A DNA stretch of 64,000 nt from Nematostella vectensis (Eukaryota > Cnidaria > Anthozoa > Actiniaria > Edwardsiidae), in the NCBI RefSeq assembly GCF_932526225.1, contig NC_064036.1, positions 558,001-622,000 of the forward strand, in the 5' to 3' direction. Of this stretch, positions 31,301 through 44,100 are shown piece by piece. The notes under the pieces were generated by a model, which worked only from the letters and a program-made list of their open reading frames with translations, had not been told where the DNA came from and made no database searches. Within the stretch, counting starts at the first letter, position 1. Every line of letters begins with the position of its first letter. Made by a program: the position numbers and the translations under genes.

Positions 31301-33725
31301 GGCATAGTTGTGGTAGTTGTTCGTCACCTTGTTGCTGTGGTTGTTGGTAATACGCAGTCTGTTGTTGTGGCTCGGCGCCGAAGTAGTTATATTGGTAAGT
31401 AGAGGGTTGGTACTGGGGCACGTCATATTTCTTAGATGCGTCTGGATGTACAAATAAGACAAAATTTGCAAAAGTCACTGTTTTCTGTGTTTTTCTTATG
31501 GATGCTTTCAGGATTTGTCTTGATTGATATTTTTATGTATAGCGTATATTTTGCCTGTTAAGCCCCGTGCAAACTGCGCCAGCACCTGCCAGCATTGCTG
31601 CCGAATTCTTGCTCGACTGACCACAAGACAAAAGTCCATTTCCCATTTTGACATTTCCTTTGTCCTATAGTCAGTCAAGCGAAAATTCGCCAGCAATGCT
31701 GGCAGGTGCTGGCGCAGTTTGCACGGATGTCTAGTTGACAAAATGTGTTCTTTTTTGATGTTGTTTATTAGTTTTTGTTTGTAATTAAAAGCTGTAAAAC
31801 CGTATCATCAATATATTTGTTGATGTGTTAGTGCTGTTATTGATGTTAGTTTTTAGTTTTATTTTTTTTTTTTTAACATCGAGTATGATAATGTTAGTAA
31901 TTAAAAGCTGTTAACCTGTGTCATCAATGTCGTCAGAAGTGTGATCAATCTGACCGTCCGCGTCGTTCTTGTCAGAAATGGAGTCAACGAAGTCGGGGTT
32001 GGTAAAAGATACCTCACCCTCTGATTGGCTATCGTCGTGGGCAATTGTATCGCGACTTATAAGTTCTGTGGAGGTTTTTATACGACCTTATTTGGTTAGT
32101 AGTTAGATATGAGCTAGTTGTACAGGCGTGCGCATTAATTGGTTAGCATTTTATAGCTAGTATAGCTAGGACGTTTCAGGAACATGGTAGTGCGAGGTAA
32201 AAATTTATTCTAAAAGATCGTCTAGTTTTACCGCCCATCAGGGGCCGAGGAGTTGACCTCAGAGTTAAAAAATGCATAGACCTCCAGAGGCAGATGACGT
32301 TAGTTCATTCAACCAAAGTTTTTTGTCTGCAATGTCTCGTGTTAATAATCTCCAGCCTTTATGAACTGCTAGATGGGTAAAAAAAAACATGGAAAAAGAT
32401 TCATTACTATTTGTCATATTGTACTTTTATCACCTGCTTGAAAGTAAAGACTGATCCCATATTTATCTCGTATTCATAATTTAGGGGAGGGGGTAATTTC
32501 AAAAGAGGACGTCAAGTTGTGCATTTCCTCACCATCCTTGTGCTTGAGGCACTTTGCCATCTTTGCCTTGTACTCAAACATAACCATCTCGCCGTTTGTG
32601 TATTGCTGTACGAGTTTGCTGCAGTCTGAGGGGATCTTTAGCATGTCCGCTGTGGAAAAAGCAAAAAGCAAATATAGCTATAGGTTTGCGACTCAGAAGG
32701 GAAGAGCAGGCCCGTATGGCGACAGCAGAAAACAATTTAAAATTCAAAGAACCAGACGAGAAATGCACTGTCTGGGTTTTTTAAAGAAGTTTTCCTCCAA
32801 TCACGACAGACCGTGACAGACCATGTACGCGCATGAGATTTGGCATCTTTTACAAAAAAAGTTGCGTTTTTGATGGAGGGATGCGACTCCTGTATCCTAC
32901 CTTTACTCGTCTATCTGTGATCGTTGCTGTGCGATAAAAGTTTCCGGTGACTTTTTGCCTTTTTATAAGCATAAATGTGCTAAGTTTATGGAATTTTGGA
33001 GTTAAATGACAAGTTCTAAAGAATTAAAGGTTTTTTTTTTCTTCACAGCCTTAATGTCAAGGACGTAGAAGAAAGGCGATGAGAAAAAAAGTCAAACCTG
33101 GGTATATTTGTTATCATCATTTCGATAATCTAGAGAAGAGAAGTACAAATTACAGGGATGATTTGATTCAAAGAAATACATTTCTTATTATTCGTCGGCG
33201 AAAGAAAATCTCACCACGTGGTTCCAAAAACAAACAACCCTAACCCCAAAGTTTTTCCTCTGCTGTGCTTTAAAATCTTGCAATACCTGACGACTGCTTT
33301 ACGTTGTTAGCAGGGGATGACGACAATTTAGGTGATTTTTCGCTCTTCGCCGCCTTATCCTTAGCTTTGCCGCTCTTTCCCTTCTTTGCTATCTTGTGTT
33401 TCGACTTTGTCTTTGACATTGCTTTTGACTTTGGCGCTTTGCTTATCACTGGCTTATGAGCACTGTCTTTCTTGGTGTTTGATTTAGCCTTCTTCACGAC
33501 TGCTACAACTTTTTTTGTTGGGATACTCGATTTTTTCACATGCTTTTCCTCGTGTCTTTTAGGTGACTTGTCCTTTTTGTCGTGCGATTTAGCGGACTTA
33601 TGCTTTTCCGATTTCGCTATTTCAGATTTCTTTGAAGACTTTGATGGCTTTTTAGTGGACTTTGAGTCACAACATGCTATGAAAATAACCAAGATCACCA
33701 ACGCAAACACGAATGCAAGCTTCAT
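27003..33725 (-). CDS. Secreted Lys-rich / Gln-rich repeat protein, seven exons (about 606 aa)
   Basis: Exons: 33287-33725, 32533-32649, 31916-32065, 31328-31441, 30207-30364, 29941-30003, 27003-27782. All junction phases agree and the summed length is a multiple of three. Order of parts: a signal peptide (MKLAFVFALVILVIFIACCD); about 125 residues very rich in Lys and Ser; a small domain with two cysteines (DCSKLVQQYTNGEMVMFEYK, then KCLKH); an acidic Asp/Ser segment; Tyr/Gln/Pro-rich exons; and in the last exon about seven copies of a 27-residue repeat built around RSDIQPDPFQAQQPNNVDLT. It looks like an extracellular matrix or capsule structural protein. No family is recognised and no function is claimed. 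Confidence 0.8.
27060..27620. repeat. 81-bp coding tandem repeat in the last exon
   Basis: About seven units encode the 27-residue Gln/Asp/Pro repeat of the secreted protein. Differences between units are mostly single bases and many change the amino acid, while the frame is kept throughout. This points to a repeat under coding constraint. Confidence 0.88.
28360..28489. repeat. Small element bounded by T/G and C/A homopolymers
   Basis: T11-G15 at the left and C24-A9 at the right form an inverted repeat about 71 bases apart, within an intron of the secreted-protein gene. It may be a small mobile element or simply paired homopolymers. Confidence 0.4.
30465..30614. mobile_element. Small inverted-repeat element (MITE-like, about 150 bp)
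   Basis: It starts CAGGCGCGTAGC and ends GCCACGCGCCTG, which are near-exact reverse complements. It lies in an intron and has no coding capacity. A similar start, CAGGCTCGTACCC, is seen at about 28203. Confidence 0.6.
31565..31726. mobile_element. MITE-like element with inverted repeats of about 55 bp
   Basis: The left arm begins CCGTGCAAACTGCGCCAGCA and the right arm is its reverse complement for about 55 bases with three or four mismatches, leaving a centre of about 50 bases. It lies in an intron of the secreted-protein gene. No target duplication is obvious. Confidence 0.75.
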
Positions 33726-34759
33726 GGCGAATTTTGGCGTGCAAATCCTCGACCTTTCCCGATTCCTATGTCACGGATAACTGCACAATTCGTATTTTAG
33801 ATGTTTCAATTTCCTTTATCTCGAACTGACGCAAGTGTAGAGCTCGAGGCCGTATAAATAAGTAATAAGTCGTGCTTTTGTTTCCAAAGCTCAAACCCAG
33901 ATGGTACCTGTTGTAGGAGTAAAGGGAGACTTTTTCACGAAACAGGTCCCTCATTAGCATAAGGTCATGTCTCGCGTTTTAATTCATATTGTTTTGATTG
34001 TCAAATGTATGATGGAAATTACTTTTGATAACATTTGGCTTTTACCACGCATCAAATAATAACATTCTGCTAGTCTAAAGACCTTCCTCTTCCCACTCCG
34101 GGGACTACATGGATCGCCTGTGCTGGCCGCATGTGCAGCTTGAGTTAAACCGCTGTACTGTCCGTGGTCTCAGATGATCTCAATACCTGTTTTAGCCTAC
34201 GGAATGTACTTGACCTAACATTTCACATTGAGGTAATGAGATCTGCATTGTGTTATGTAATGCGATCAGACATGGATCCTATTTTAGGTAACTGTGAGAT
34301 TCAAGTGCCTTAGGTTTCAACTAACCTTTGCTTTTACAAAAAAGGTTAGCTTTCTACAATAGCAGTGCCACACGAAGTGCTTAAAGATCAATAAAAATCT
34401 ACAAAAATGTGATGGCTATTACAGTGCAAAAAAAAAAGAGTAAGAATATTAAGTAAAAATAAAAACACTATTTGTGTAGCGAACTTAAATACAAGAGATG
34501 ACTATGGTGTATCAACGCCTTGTTTTCTGTACTGTGATAAGGACAACTCTTCCAAAATTATATATAATTTTATTCGTTATTATCGTTACCCCGGACCATA
34601 TCTATTGTGCAAGAGATCGCCACAAGGTTCACTGAACTAAACGGTTGACTAAGCGAAAACATCGGAAACTGTTCAAGCCTGCCATCCAACCCTTAAATAA
34701 ATCACCCAAAGAGTCAAGGCGGGTAATTAGAAGAAAACATGAAAAAATGCATTACTTAC

Positions 34760-34883
34760 GGTCGTTGTTTTCTATGAAGTCCCATCGTTTAACCATGAAG
34801 TGATCGTCCTCCGTAAGCACTGGAGCGCTAAGAACACGGCAAACACAACACGCAACGACAACCACTAAAAGCTTCAACACCAT
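34760..34883 (-). CDS. Isolated first exon with signal peptide and Lys-Arg site
   Basis: From the ATG at 34883 it encodes MVLKLLVVVVACCVC, a strong signal peptide, then a short acidic stretch ending in MVKR, a dibasic cleavage site, and about eight more residues before a good splice donor (GTAAGT) in phase 1. No following exon is visible between it and 33725. Its phase fits the second exon (32649) of the secreted-protein gene, so it could be an alternative first exon. A separate small secreted precursor with an unseen exon is the other option. Confidence 0.5.
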
Positions 34884-35916
34884 CCTTCCCAAATCTTCCC
34901 AACACTCGGAAAAATGAAAAATTTCGCTTGAATTATGTCTTAGTGGACGCGGTAAAGTCATACGAAAGTCAGATTTGTTGACAAATTACGTTATCGAGGT
35001 ATTTGAATTGCCACCATTCAGAGAGCCAGGTTACCACTTAGGACCAAAACAATTGTCAAGATTAGCGCTCTTAGCAATTATGACACGGTTCCCGGTTTGT
35101 TGACAAATTTATCAGTAGACAATGGCTGCTTGCCTTCCCAAGAAGTAAACATGATGGCACGAGATGTTGAACATGTTGTTTATAATTAGCGGAACATAAA
35201 ACAAATTTGCCAAAGGAGTATCTTCCACGTGCTCGACGGGAGAAATTTTCGCCGCAGACGTGACAAGCACAAAAAAAAGGAAGATTTTAAGATGAAAGAA
35301 ATATGGGAGGGGCTTAGTTTTTAAAACAGCCCCGACCTTTTTCTAATTTGAATTAAGTTTTCGCAACAACAGGTGCCACTAATATTGTTCAGGTGGCATA
35401 GCATAATATATTTTGTACGTTTCTTTAGAAAATGACAATAAACGAAATAGACATAGTGTAGTCTAATATTTGAATATTGGTTGAGAGAGCGGGAGGTTTA
35501 CTCGAAGTACTTTTGGAGATCTTATAATATGGTCGGTCCCCTACTTCCTTACGCTTCACTAAAAATTACCGTACAATCTTATGCAAATATAACACGGATC
35601 TGCACTTCACGAACAGTCGACGGTATACTCAAAATGTTTTAAGAGGGTTGCAAGAAAAAAAAACCAACGCCCCCTACGCACTACGCACATTACGAACGCA
35701 CGTACACACGCACACCTCCCGCCCCTGGCTTCTTTTTGTCAAGTTCCTCATGTTTTTGACTTTGCTTCGTTAAATTGAGATCCCTCGGTACAGAACGCTG
35801 GGTTCTTTTTCTTTTTATTATTTGTTTATTAACTATCCCAAATGAAACCGAATTACTTACAACACGTTTTACGCTGGAAAATAAGTTTGCACAGTTGCCA
35901 ACTGAAGTTCTAGGCT

Positions 35917-38900
35917 CTAACTGAATTGGATACAAAAGTTTCCACGAAGATCATCAAAGTTGATATGACCCCACCCTTCACTACTGTCATCAGGAATGCG
36001 CATGCGCGCCATCTTTTCCACATACGCCGACACATCTTTCTCTACTCGGCGCATGGTTTCTGTGCATTGACCGCTGTCAAACATCACCACGGACCCGTCA
36101 ATCAACAGCTCCACTCGCTCCTTTGATGCGTCACAACCGCCACCAACAAGATACGATATCTTGGTGCCGCCGATTCTATAATAATAGGTTTGCATTTAGT
36201 TTTCCGGCTGCAACGTCACTTCCTTGTGCATTGATGGCATGGATGGGGGTGGTTGGGGAGGGAAAGGGGTGGACAGAACGGCAAACTTGAGGCACTGGGT
36301 GACGGCCCATGGTTGCTCCAACTTATGAAAGCAATTTTAAAAATAGTTCAGGCTCTCCTCGGCTGCTTGGTGCTTTGCTCACAAAAAGCTGGTTCTGTTG
36401 AGCCCGCAAAACCATCCCTGATTAGTACGCTACTACGCCGGTTGCAAAAACTACATTGAAGAAAACGACTTATACTTTACGGATATTAGACCACCCTAAA
36501 CTTCCTGCTGAGAATTCATAAATGCGCTATGTTAAAACAGCATTCAATTTGCCATAACTAATGTCAAGCACTCAATCTGACGAGAAGCTAAGAAATAAGA
36601 ACAGTCAAACAACAAATTTTACACTTCAGATTTTGGATACAACACACCTGAAAGGGGGTGATGTCAGGGATCTCTGTGGTCCGTCACCCTGCGTGGCGCC
36701 TGGTGTTCCTGAGGGAGTGGGCCGATTTTTATAGCCACCAATCCAATAATCACCATTCATTTCTGCATTCTGCCCATTCCGCACCAGGGAATTATCGCCG
36801 TATGTAGGCTGATTGTCAAAAGCAGTACCGGTTCGTTTCCATCCACCGAGACCGTTTTCAAAGTCCATGCCACATTCACCTGTATATATGACCGAAAAAC
36901 CCTCAGTTCTGTGGTCACCGGGACAGTGCTAAATAACGTTTGCGCATGCGCGTGCTCTGGCGAAAACAAGCACAATCGTAGTGTTGAATCTTTCAAGTAA
37001 AGGTACGAAAGGCTGACTTCAGTCGCTGTTTAGACTAACTGTACAGCATTAAAACATACTGTACAAAAGATGACAGATTTTGTGTGATAATAAGAGAGTC
37101 ATAAAGAAAATTATATTCTTAAGTTTGGTCTAGTTTTCTTAGCATTCACTAAAATGTGACAGTTCGCCGGTAAAACTCCGATATTAGAGGCAAGTAATGC
37201 CTGTGCATAAGAGTCGTCTGGAAATATTATTCTAAGCGCACGCTTCTGACATGACTCCAAATCTGCTGCTAGGCCCAAGTACCTAGCAGCAGATTTAGAG
37301 TCATGTCAGAAGCGTGCGCTTAGAATAATATTTCCAGACGACTCTTATGCACAGGCATTACTTGCCTCTAATATCACAACACTGCATGAAAGACGTGAGG
37401 TCGCAACAAACAAACTCTTTAGCGAAGTCATGGCCAGTCCAAACCACAAACTACATAGGCTGCTCCCTCAGCAGAACTCTAGAATTAATATTAGGAAGAG
37501 GCGGGTCTTTGCCATCAAAGCCAACACGCAACGTTTTGCAAAAAGTTTTTTTAATGTTCAATGCCTCAACTAAATTTTACGACAAGATATTTAATCAACG
37601 CAGTATAGATTTGATCAAGCCTGTAATTTTGGAATCATATTTTAGATTTTTAGAATTTTTAAGTATTTGACTATTGTAACATAACGTAATTCAACCTTCG
37701 GGTAGCAAAGTTTTTGAATAAACCTATCTATCTAATCTAATCTATCTATCATTTCAAAACAAAAAGGCTGGTTTAACCGCGCGGTACTGGAACTAGTCTT
37801 GCGTTTTTCAACACTGTTTGTCACCGGTGGCACACTACCAACACACGAGGAGGGGGGAGTGGGGTCCAAGAGCCCAAAATTGTATACCCCAAAGTCACCC
37901 TCCCTCCCAGAAAAAACAAAACAAAAAACAAACAATTACAATAATGAATTAATAACGTCATCGGAGCTCCCCGCACTTCCCCTCACCATCATCACCGCCA
38001 TCACCATCATCACCGCCCTCACCATCATCACCGCCATCACCGCCATCACCGCCATCACCATCATCACCGCCATCACCATCATCACCGCCATCACCATCAT
38101 CACCGCCATCACCATCATCACCGCCATCACCGCCATCACCGCCATCACCGCCATCACCATCATCACCGCCATCACCATCATCACCATCATCACCGCCAGC
38201 ACCATCATCACCGCCATCACCATCGTCACCGCCCTCACCATCATCACCGCCATCACCGCCATCACCGCCATCACCATCATCACCGCCATCACCATCATCA
38301 CCGCCATCACCATCATCACCGCCATCACCATCATCACCGCCATCACCGCCATCACCGCCATCACCGCCATCACCATCATCACCGCCATCACCATCATCAC
38401 CATCATCACCGCCAGCACCATCATCACCGCCATCACCATCGTCACCGCCATCAACATCATCACCGCCATCACCATCATCACCGCCATCACCATCATCACC
38501 GCCATCACCATCATCACCGCCATTACCGCCATCACGATCATCACCGCCATCACCGCCATCACCATCATCACCGCCATCACCATCATCACCGCCATTACCG
38601 CCATCACGATCATCACCGCCATCACCATCATCACCATCATCACCGCCATCACCGCCATCACCGCCATCACCGCCATCACCATCATCACCGCCATCACCAT
38701 CAACTAGTATGACCCTACCTTGATAGCACTGGCTAGCAGACGTTGAACCTGCCTTAACAGTTGTCGTGCCAGGTGGGCACTGGATAGAAGACTTTGCCTT
38801 CGAGTTCGGTTGATACGTGCCCTGACAACAGGGAAGACAGCCTCCGACACCTTGCGGGCTATAGCTACCCGCAGCGCAGATTTCTGCGAGAAACGAGATG

Positions 38901-41063
38901 CCCTATTATGAACAGGCTGCTGGTTATATAGGTCCTAACCGCATCTCCTTATGCGCTTGTTGCCTACAGTAAAAGCCTCGCAATAGTCTAGCCATACTGT
39001 ATATCCAACAGCATCGTGCGGGGGGGGGGGGGGGGGGGGGTTCTCAAATAATTTCTTCAACTTATGTAAATTTTAAATGTCTATGTCAGAAAACGAAATT
39101 AAAAATGCTGCAGAAAGTTGGGGTTTGGTCGAACGCCTCTCTGCATCGGATCAGTTATCGAAACTGAAGAAACCAAAGCTTTAATCGCAAAAAAATGTTT
39201 CTAAAAAATGTGCATTGGTTTTTCAAAAAAAATTCAAAGGTCTATCCCCACCAGCCGCCTTTTAAAATATTGTGTAGTCCCAGAAAGGACGCAGGAGGAT
39301 CACGAAGAATTGGAACTCACCTTTGCAGTCTTCCACAGATTTGGTGCCGATAGCTTCGGTACCAGTCCCATCTGGGCATGTGTGCTGCGATTACAAGGCT
39401 GGTACGTACCCAGTGGGCATGCGTTACACGTGGCTAAACCGCTGTCCGAGAATTCACCGGAGCTGCAAGTGTCTGAAAGAGAAGGGAACCACCATCAAGT
39501 ATAGCCGCTTTGTTCATTCTTTTTTTTTTTCATTATTAAATAGAGAAGTGTTTGTCAAAAATAATAGTGCAGGGTGACTTCGGGATTGAAAATGACACTA
39601 GAGGTTAACCGCTTGATTAAGACACATTTTACTCGCTTACCCAAGCACATGTCCTGACTCTTGGCACCCGTTTCTCTGTTCGTTTTTCCTTGTGGACAAA
39701 GTTTACAGAATTCCTCGCCCTCGTTGTCTTGATAGCTCCCGACCGCGCATGGCTGACAGTCCCGAAGGCTGAGATCGTAGTACGAGCCCATGGCGCAGTT
39801 AACTAAGTGAATTAATATACATCGGTAAAGCTTTAAAAATCTGCTAAGCCTAACGCTTAAAGGGGCTATGTCATCAGCTGCGCATCTTCTTTGCGCATGG
39901 AGTTTCGGTGGGCTACGCCAGGTCCTTACACTGTTCCTTTTCATGTATATAGGAGGATGATCAAAAGACCAATCACAACAGTGGCGTTGCAAATGTCTAG
40001 CTGGCTTTCGTCTTCCCTCTGATGGTGAATTATTTTGTAAACCGTTAATGACATACCCAATCAAAACCATTTAAAACCCAGACCCGTTCTTTCCTTTTGC
40101 CTTCATTCTTTAATAGAGTTACTATACATTAAGGGCGTGTGGCATACTGGTATAGTTGTAGCTGGAGTGAAGCCTGGTACTCATTTAAAATTTGACTGCG
40201 GAAATACTTATTTGCAGAGGAAGCAGCAGCAGCAGCAGTTTTTCTTACCAAACTCGGAGCGTCGAATACGATCACCATTGCCGTCCTTAACATGAAGTAT
40301 TTTGCCTGGAAGACACGCTCCGCTAATGAGCTCCTCCTCAGTGTCCACTTCTTTCTCACTTACAGGCAGCAACTGCACGCTACAATCATAGGTTTCACGG
40401 TGAATGGCACAGGGTAAAGTTATGGCTGTATGGTGATCAATAAGGCTGGTGAGGGCGTGATGGCACGCTACAATCATAGGTTTCACGGTGAATGGTACAG
40501 GGTAAAGTTATGGCTGTATGATAATCAATAAGGCTGGTGAGGGCGTTGCTGATGATTAAGGATACCGATGGTAATATAATGATAGTGGTGATAATGATGG
40601 CAATTATGTTGATGTCAATAACGGTGATGATGGTGATCATACGATGGTATTGATGACAATTGTTGTTGTGTTGACGATGGTTATGGTGGTATGGTGTTTG
40701 ACTATAATGATGATATGGATTGAAAAACAAGCATCATGTAGCGTAACCTGCGTTTTCTAAGGGGATGCACAGTCCTCATAGCCAACTTATCAGTATATCT
40801 TGGAAAAGGAAAGTGCTTGACAATCCTCGATAAAAATGACCCACTTTTTGTCGGCAAAGGGGAGTAGGCTTTGAACAGATATTCTCATCGATAACAATGT
40901 AAAATATCCTTAGCGAGGACTCTACTTACGAGAGAGCGTCCCATTGAAGAAAATATAAAACACAGTGTTAATTAAACTTGATAGAAAAAGGAAATTTCAA
41001 AAGGTATCGATAATAGCTGAGCTGTTTCAAGTGTGAGTCGCTAACAAATGCTAGGGTAAAAGT

Positions 41064-41145
<82 letters not shown>

Positions 41146-44100
41146 TTACGGGCACAATCTGGCCAAGGTTTTTTCCCTTCTGGTAATTCAATTGGCAAGC
41201 CCATTAATGGTTTTCCTTGCCATCGTCCTTCCGCGGAGCAAACGTAAGCAATGTAGTTGTTCTCTTTCACAAAGGTGTAGTCTTGCTTGCATTGTACTGT
41301 GCACATCGCCTGGCTCGTACTAACTTGCTGATCGATGTTGCATACACGGGTGCCGTGAGCGGGTGGGTCATAAACCGTGCATTTCGCCGCTTAAATAGAA
41401 AATAATTAAAATAAGCTTGGGCTGGTATCAAGTTCTTGTATACTTTCTTGCCTTATACATGTTTCAAAGTGCACAATTAAAAATTACGTTCGTAAAAGCA
41501 GCCATCTTGGCCTTCTCATATTTTTAAAGATCCTATTGTCGGCTTCCAATATATTAGCAACTCTAGCGCTACGGTATAGTTTTATTAGAATATTTTTTTA
41601 TGGATAAACACCGTATAGACCCTATAGATATGTTGCATTGTTAATAAGCCTTAGAGCAATGGGCTAGTCTCCTACACACCTAGATGAGATGATGAATTTT
41701 GGATACTTACGACCAACTTCCAATGGGAAGTTGATCACAATGTCATACACGCCCCAGGCAAACCACGACCCTGGGCGGTTGTTGTGGGGGGTTGTTGTAC
41801 GTTATCGTCGGGGGGATGGCTCTGGGTAGTTTACACGCACTCGCTGTTCGGGGTCGCTGGTTATTAAGTGCTGGGACACCCCAGTACTTTAGGCTTTTCG
41901 GCATCTGTAATAAGATGTTGTTTCTTAAAAAGAAAATCCGTCTGATGTATTGTATTTGTCCTAGACGACCGGCTTCTCTTTTGTGCTATTAGTATCAATG
42001 TATTGGATACGCTTTTGTGCATAGGTATTTGTGTAGCTGGGAGGGACGTAAATAGCGGCTCCTTGAGTTCACCCTTACCACGCGCATGCGCACCTGTCAA
42101 CTGTAAAGTCCTTACATACAGTACGTGCATATAATACACACGTACATACATTACAGACGTGCAGGCATTGTGAAAATGGGTAGCGACAATCATATGACTC
42201 CCACTCTCTCATATTCTCATAACACATTTATTAGTAATTGGTAACCGCGAGTCATACGAACCTTTGACGCGAATATAGAAAGTGCAAGTAGAAGTGAGCC
42301 CCGCTGGGTCTGTTGCGGTGAACTCAATGGCAGTGCCCTTACTCCCTTACTCCCTTTCTCCGTGATGTTGAATACCTCGTACCATGTGGAAATCCCGGGC
42401 GTACTTAGTTTGACATCCGGGGCTTCCCCGGAGTTGTCATATGCAGTTGCCTGTGGTATTTCTACTCGCGCATAACGTCGTCTTCGTTGGGCACCGTTCG
42501 GTCCTCACTGCAGGTGATGATGGGTGGGGTCACATCTGAGGGGTTATATTAGTATAAGAAATACAGGTGATGGTAGGTGGGGTCACATCTGAGGGGACAT
42601 ATTAGTATAAGAAATACAGGTGATGGTAGGTGGGGTCACATCTGAGGGGACATATTAGTATAAGAAATACAGGTGATGGTTGGTGTGGTCACATCTGAGG
42701 GGTTATATTAGTATAAGAAATACAGGTGATGGTGGGTGGGGTCACATCTGAGGGGACATATTAGTATAAGAAATACAGGTGATGATGGGTGGGGTCACAT
42801 CTGAGGGGTTATATTAGTATAAGAAATACAGGTGATGGTTGGTGTGGTCACATCTGAGGGGTTATATTAGTATAAGAAATGCAGGTGATGGTGGGTGGGG
42901 TCCGTCTGAGGTGTTTATATTAGTATAAGAAATACAGGTGATGGTGGGTGGGGTCACATCTGAGGGGACATATTAGTATAACAAATACAGGTGATGGTGG
43001 GTGGGGTCACATCTGAGGGGGCATATTAGTATAAGAAATACAGGTGATGGTGGGTGGGGTCACATCTGAGGGGACATATTAGTATAAGAAATACAGGTGA
43101 TGGTTGGTGTGGTCACATCTGAGAGGAAATATTAGTATAAGAAATACAGGTGATGGTTGGTTTGGTCACATCTATCTGAGAGGACATATTAGTATAAGAA
43201 TTTTGGGTGATGATGGGTGGGGTCACATGTGTGTGCGGGGACATTGGTATAAATACGTGCGTATTGACTTTATGGTAAAAGGCATCCTGTGGTGCAATTC
43301 ACTTGCCCCACCCCACCCCCCTCCCTCATACACACCTACACATACCTTGGCAAGCATCAACCGCTCCTACATTCCCTCCTGACAAACGTCTACCGACCTC
43401 ATTAGTCGGACCTAACCGCTCCTACATTCCCTCCTGACAAACCTCTACCGACCTCATTAGTCGGACCTAACCGCTCCTACATTCCCTCCTGACAAACGTC
43501 TACCGACCTCATTAGTCGGACCTAACCGCTCCTACATTCCCTCCTGACAAACCTCTACCGACCTCATTAGTCGGACCTAACCGCTCCTACATTCCCTCCT
43601 GACAAACCTCTATCGACCTCATTAGTCGGACCTAACCGCTCCTACATTCCCTCCTGACAAACCTCTATCGACCTCATTAGTCGGACCTAACCGCTCCTAC
43701 ATTCCCTCCTGACAAACCTCTATCGACCTCATTAGTCGGACCTAACCGCTCCTACATTCCCTCCTGACAAACCTCTATCGACCTCATTAGTCGGACCTAA
43801 CCGCTCCTACATTCCCTCCTGACAAACCTCTATCGACCTCATTAGTCGGACCTAACCGCTCCTACATTCCCTCCTGACAAACCTCTACCGACCTCATTAG
43901 TCGGACCTAACCGCTCCTACATTCCCTCCTGACAAACCTCTACCGACCTCATTAGTCGGACCTAACCGCTCCTACATTCCCTCCTGACAAACCTCTACCG
44001 ACCTCATTAGTCGGACCTAACCGCTCCTACATTCCCTCCTGACAAACCTCTACCGACCTCATTAGTCGGACCTAACCGCTCCTACATTCCCTCCTGACAA

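Noticed and set aside
37799-38707. 302-aa Ile/Thr/Ala repeat frame and antisense Met/Val frame
   Set aside because: Artefact of the CAT/CGC trinucleotide array, which is intronic next to a splice donor.
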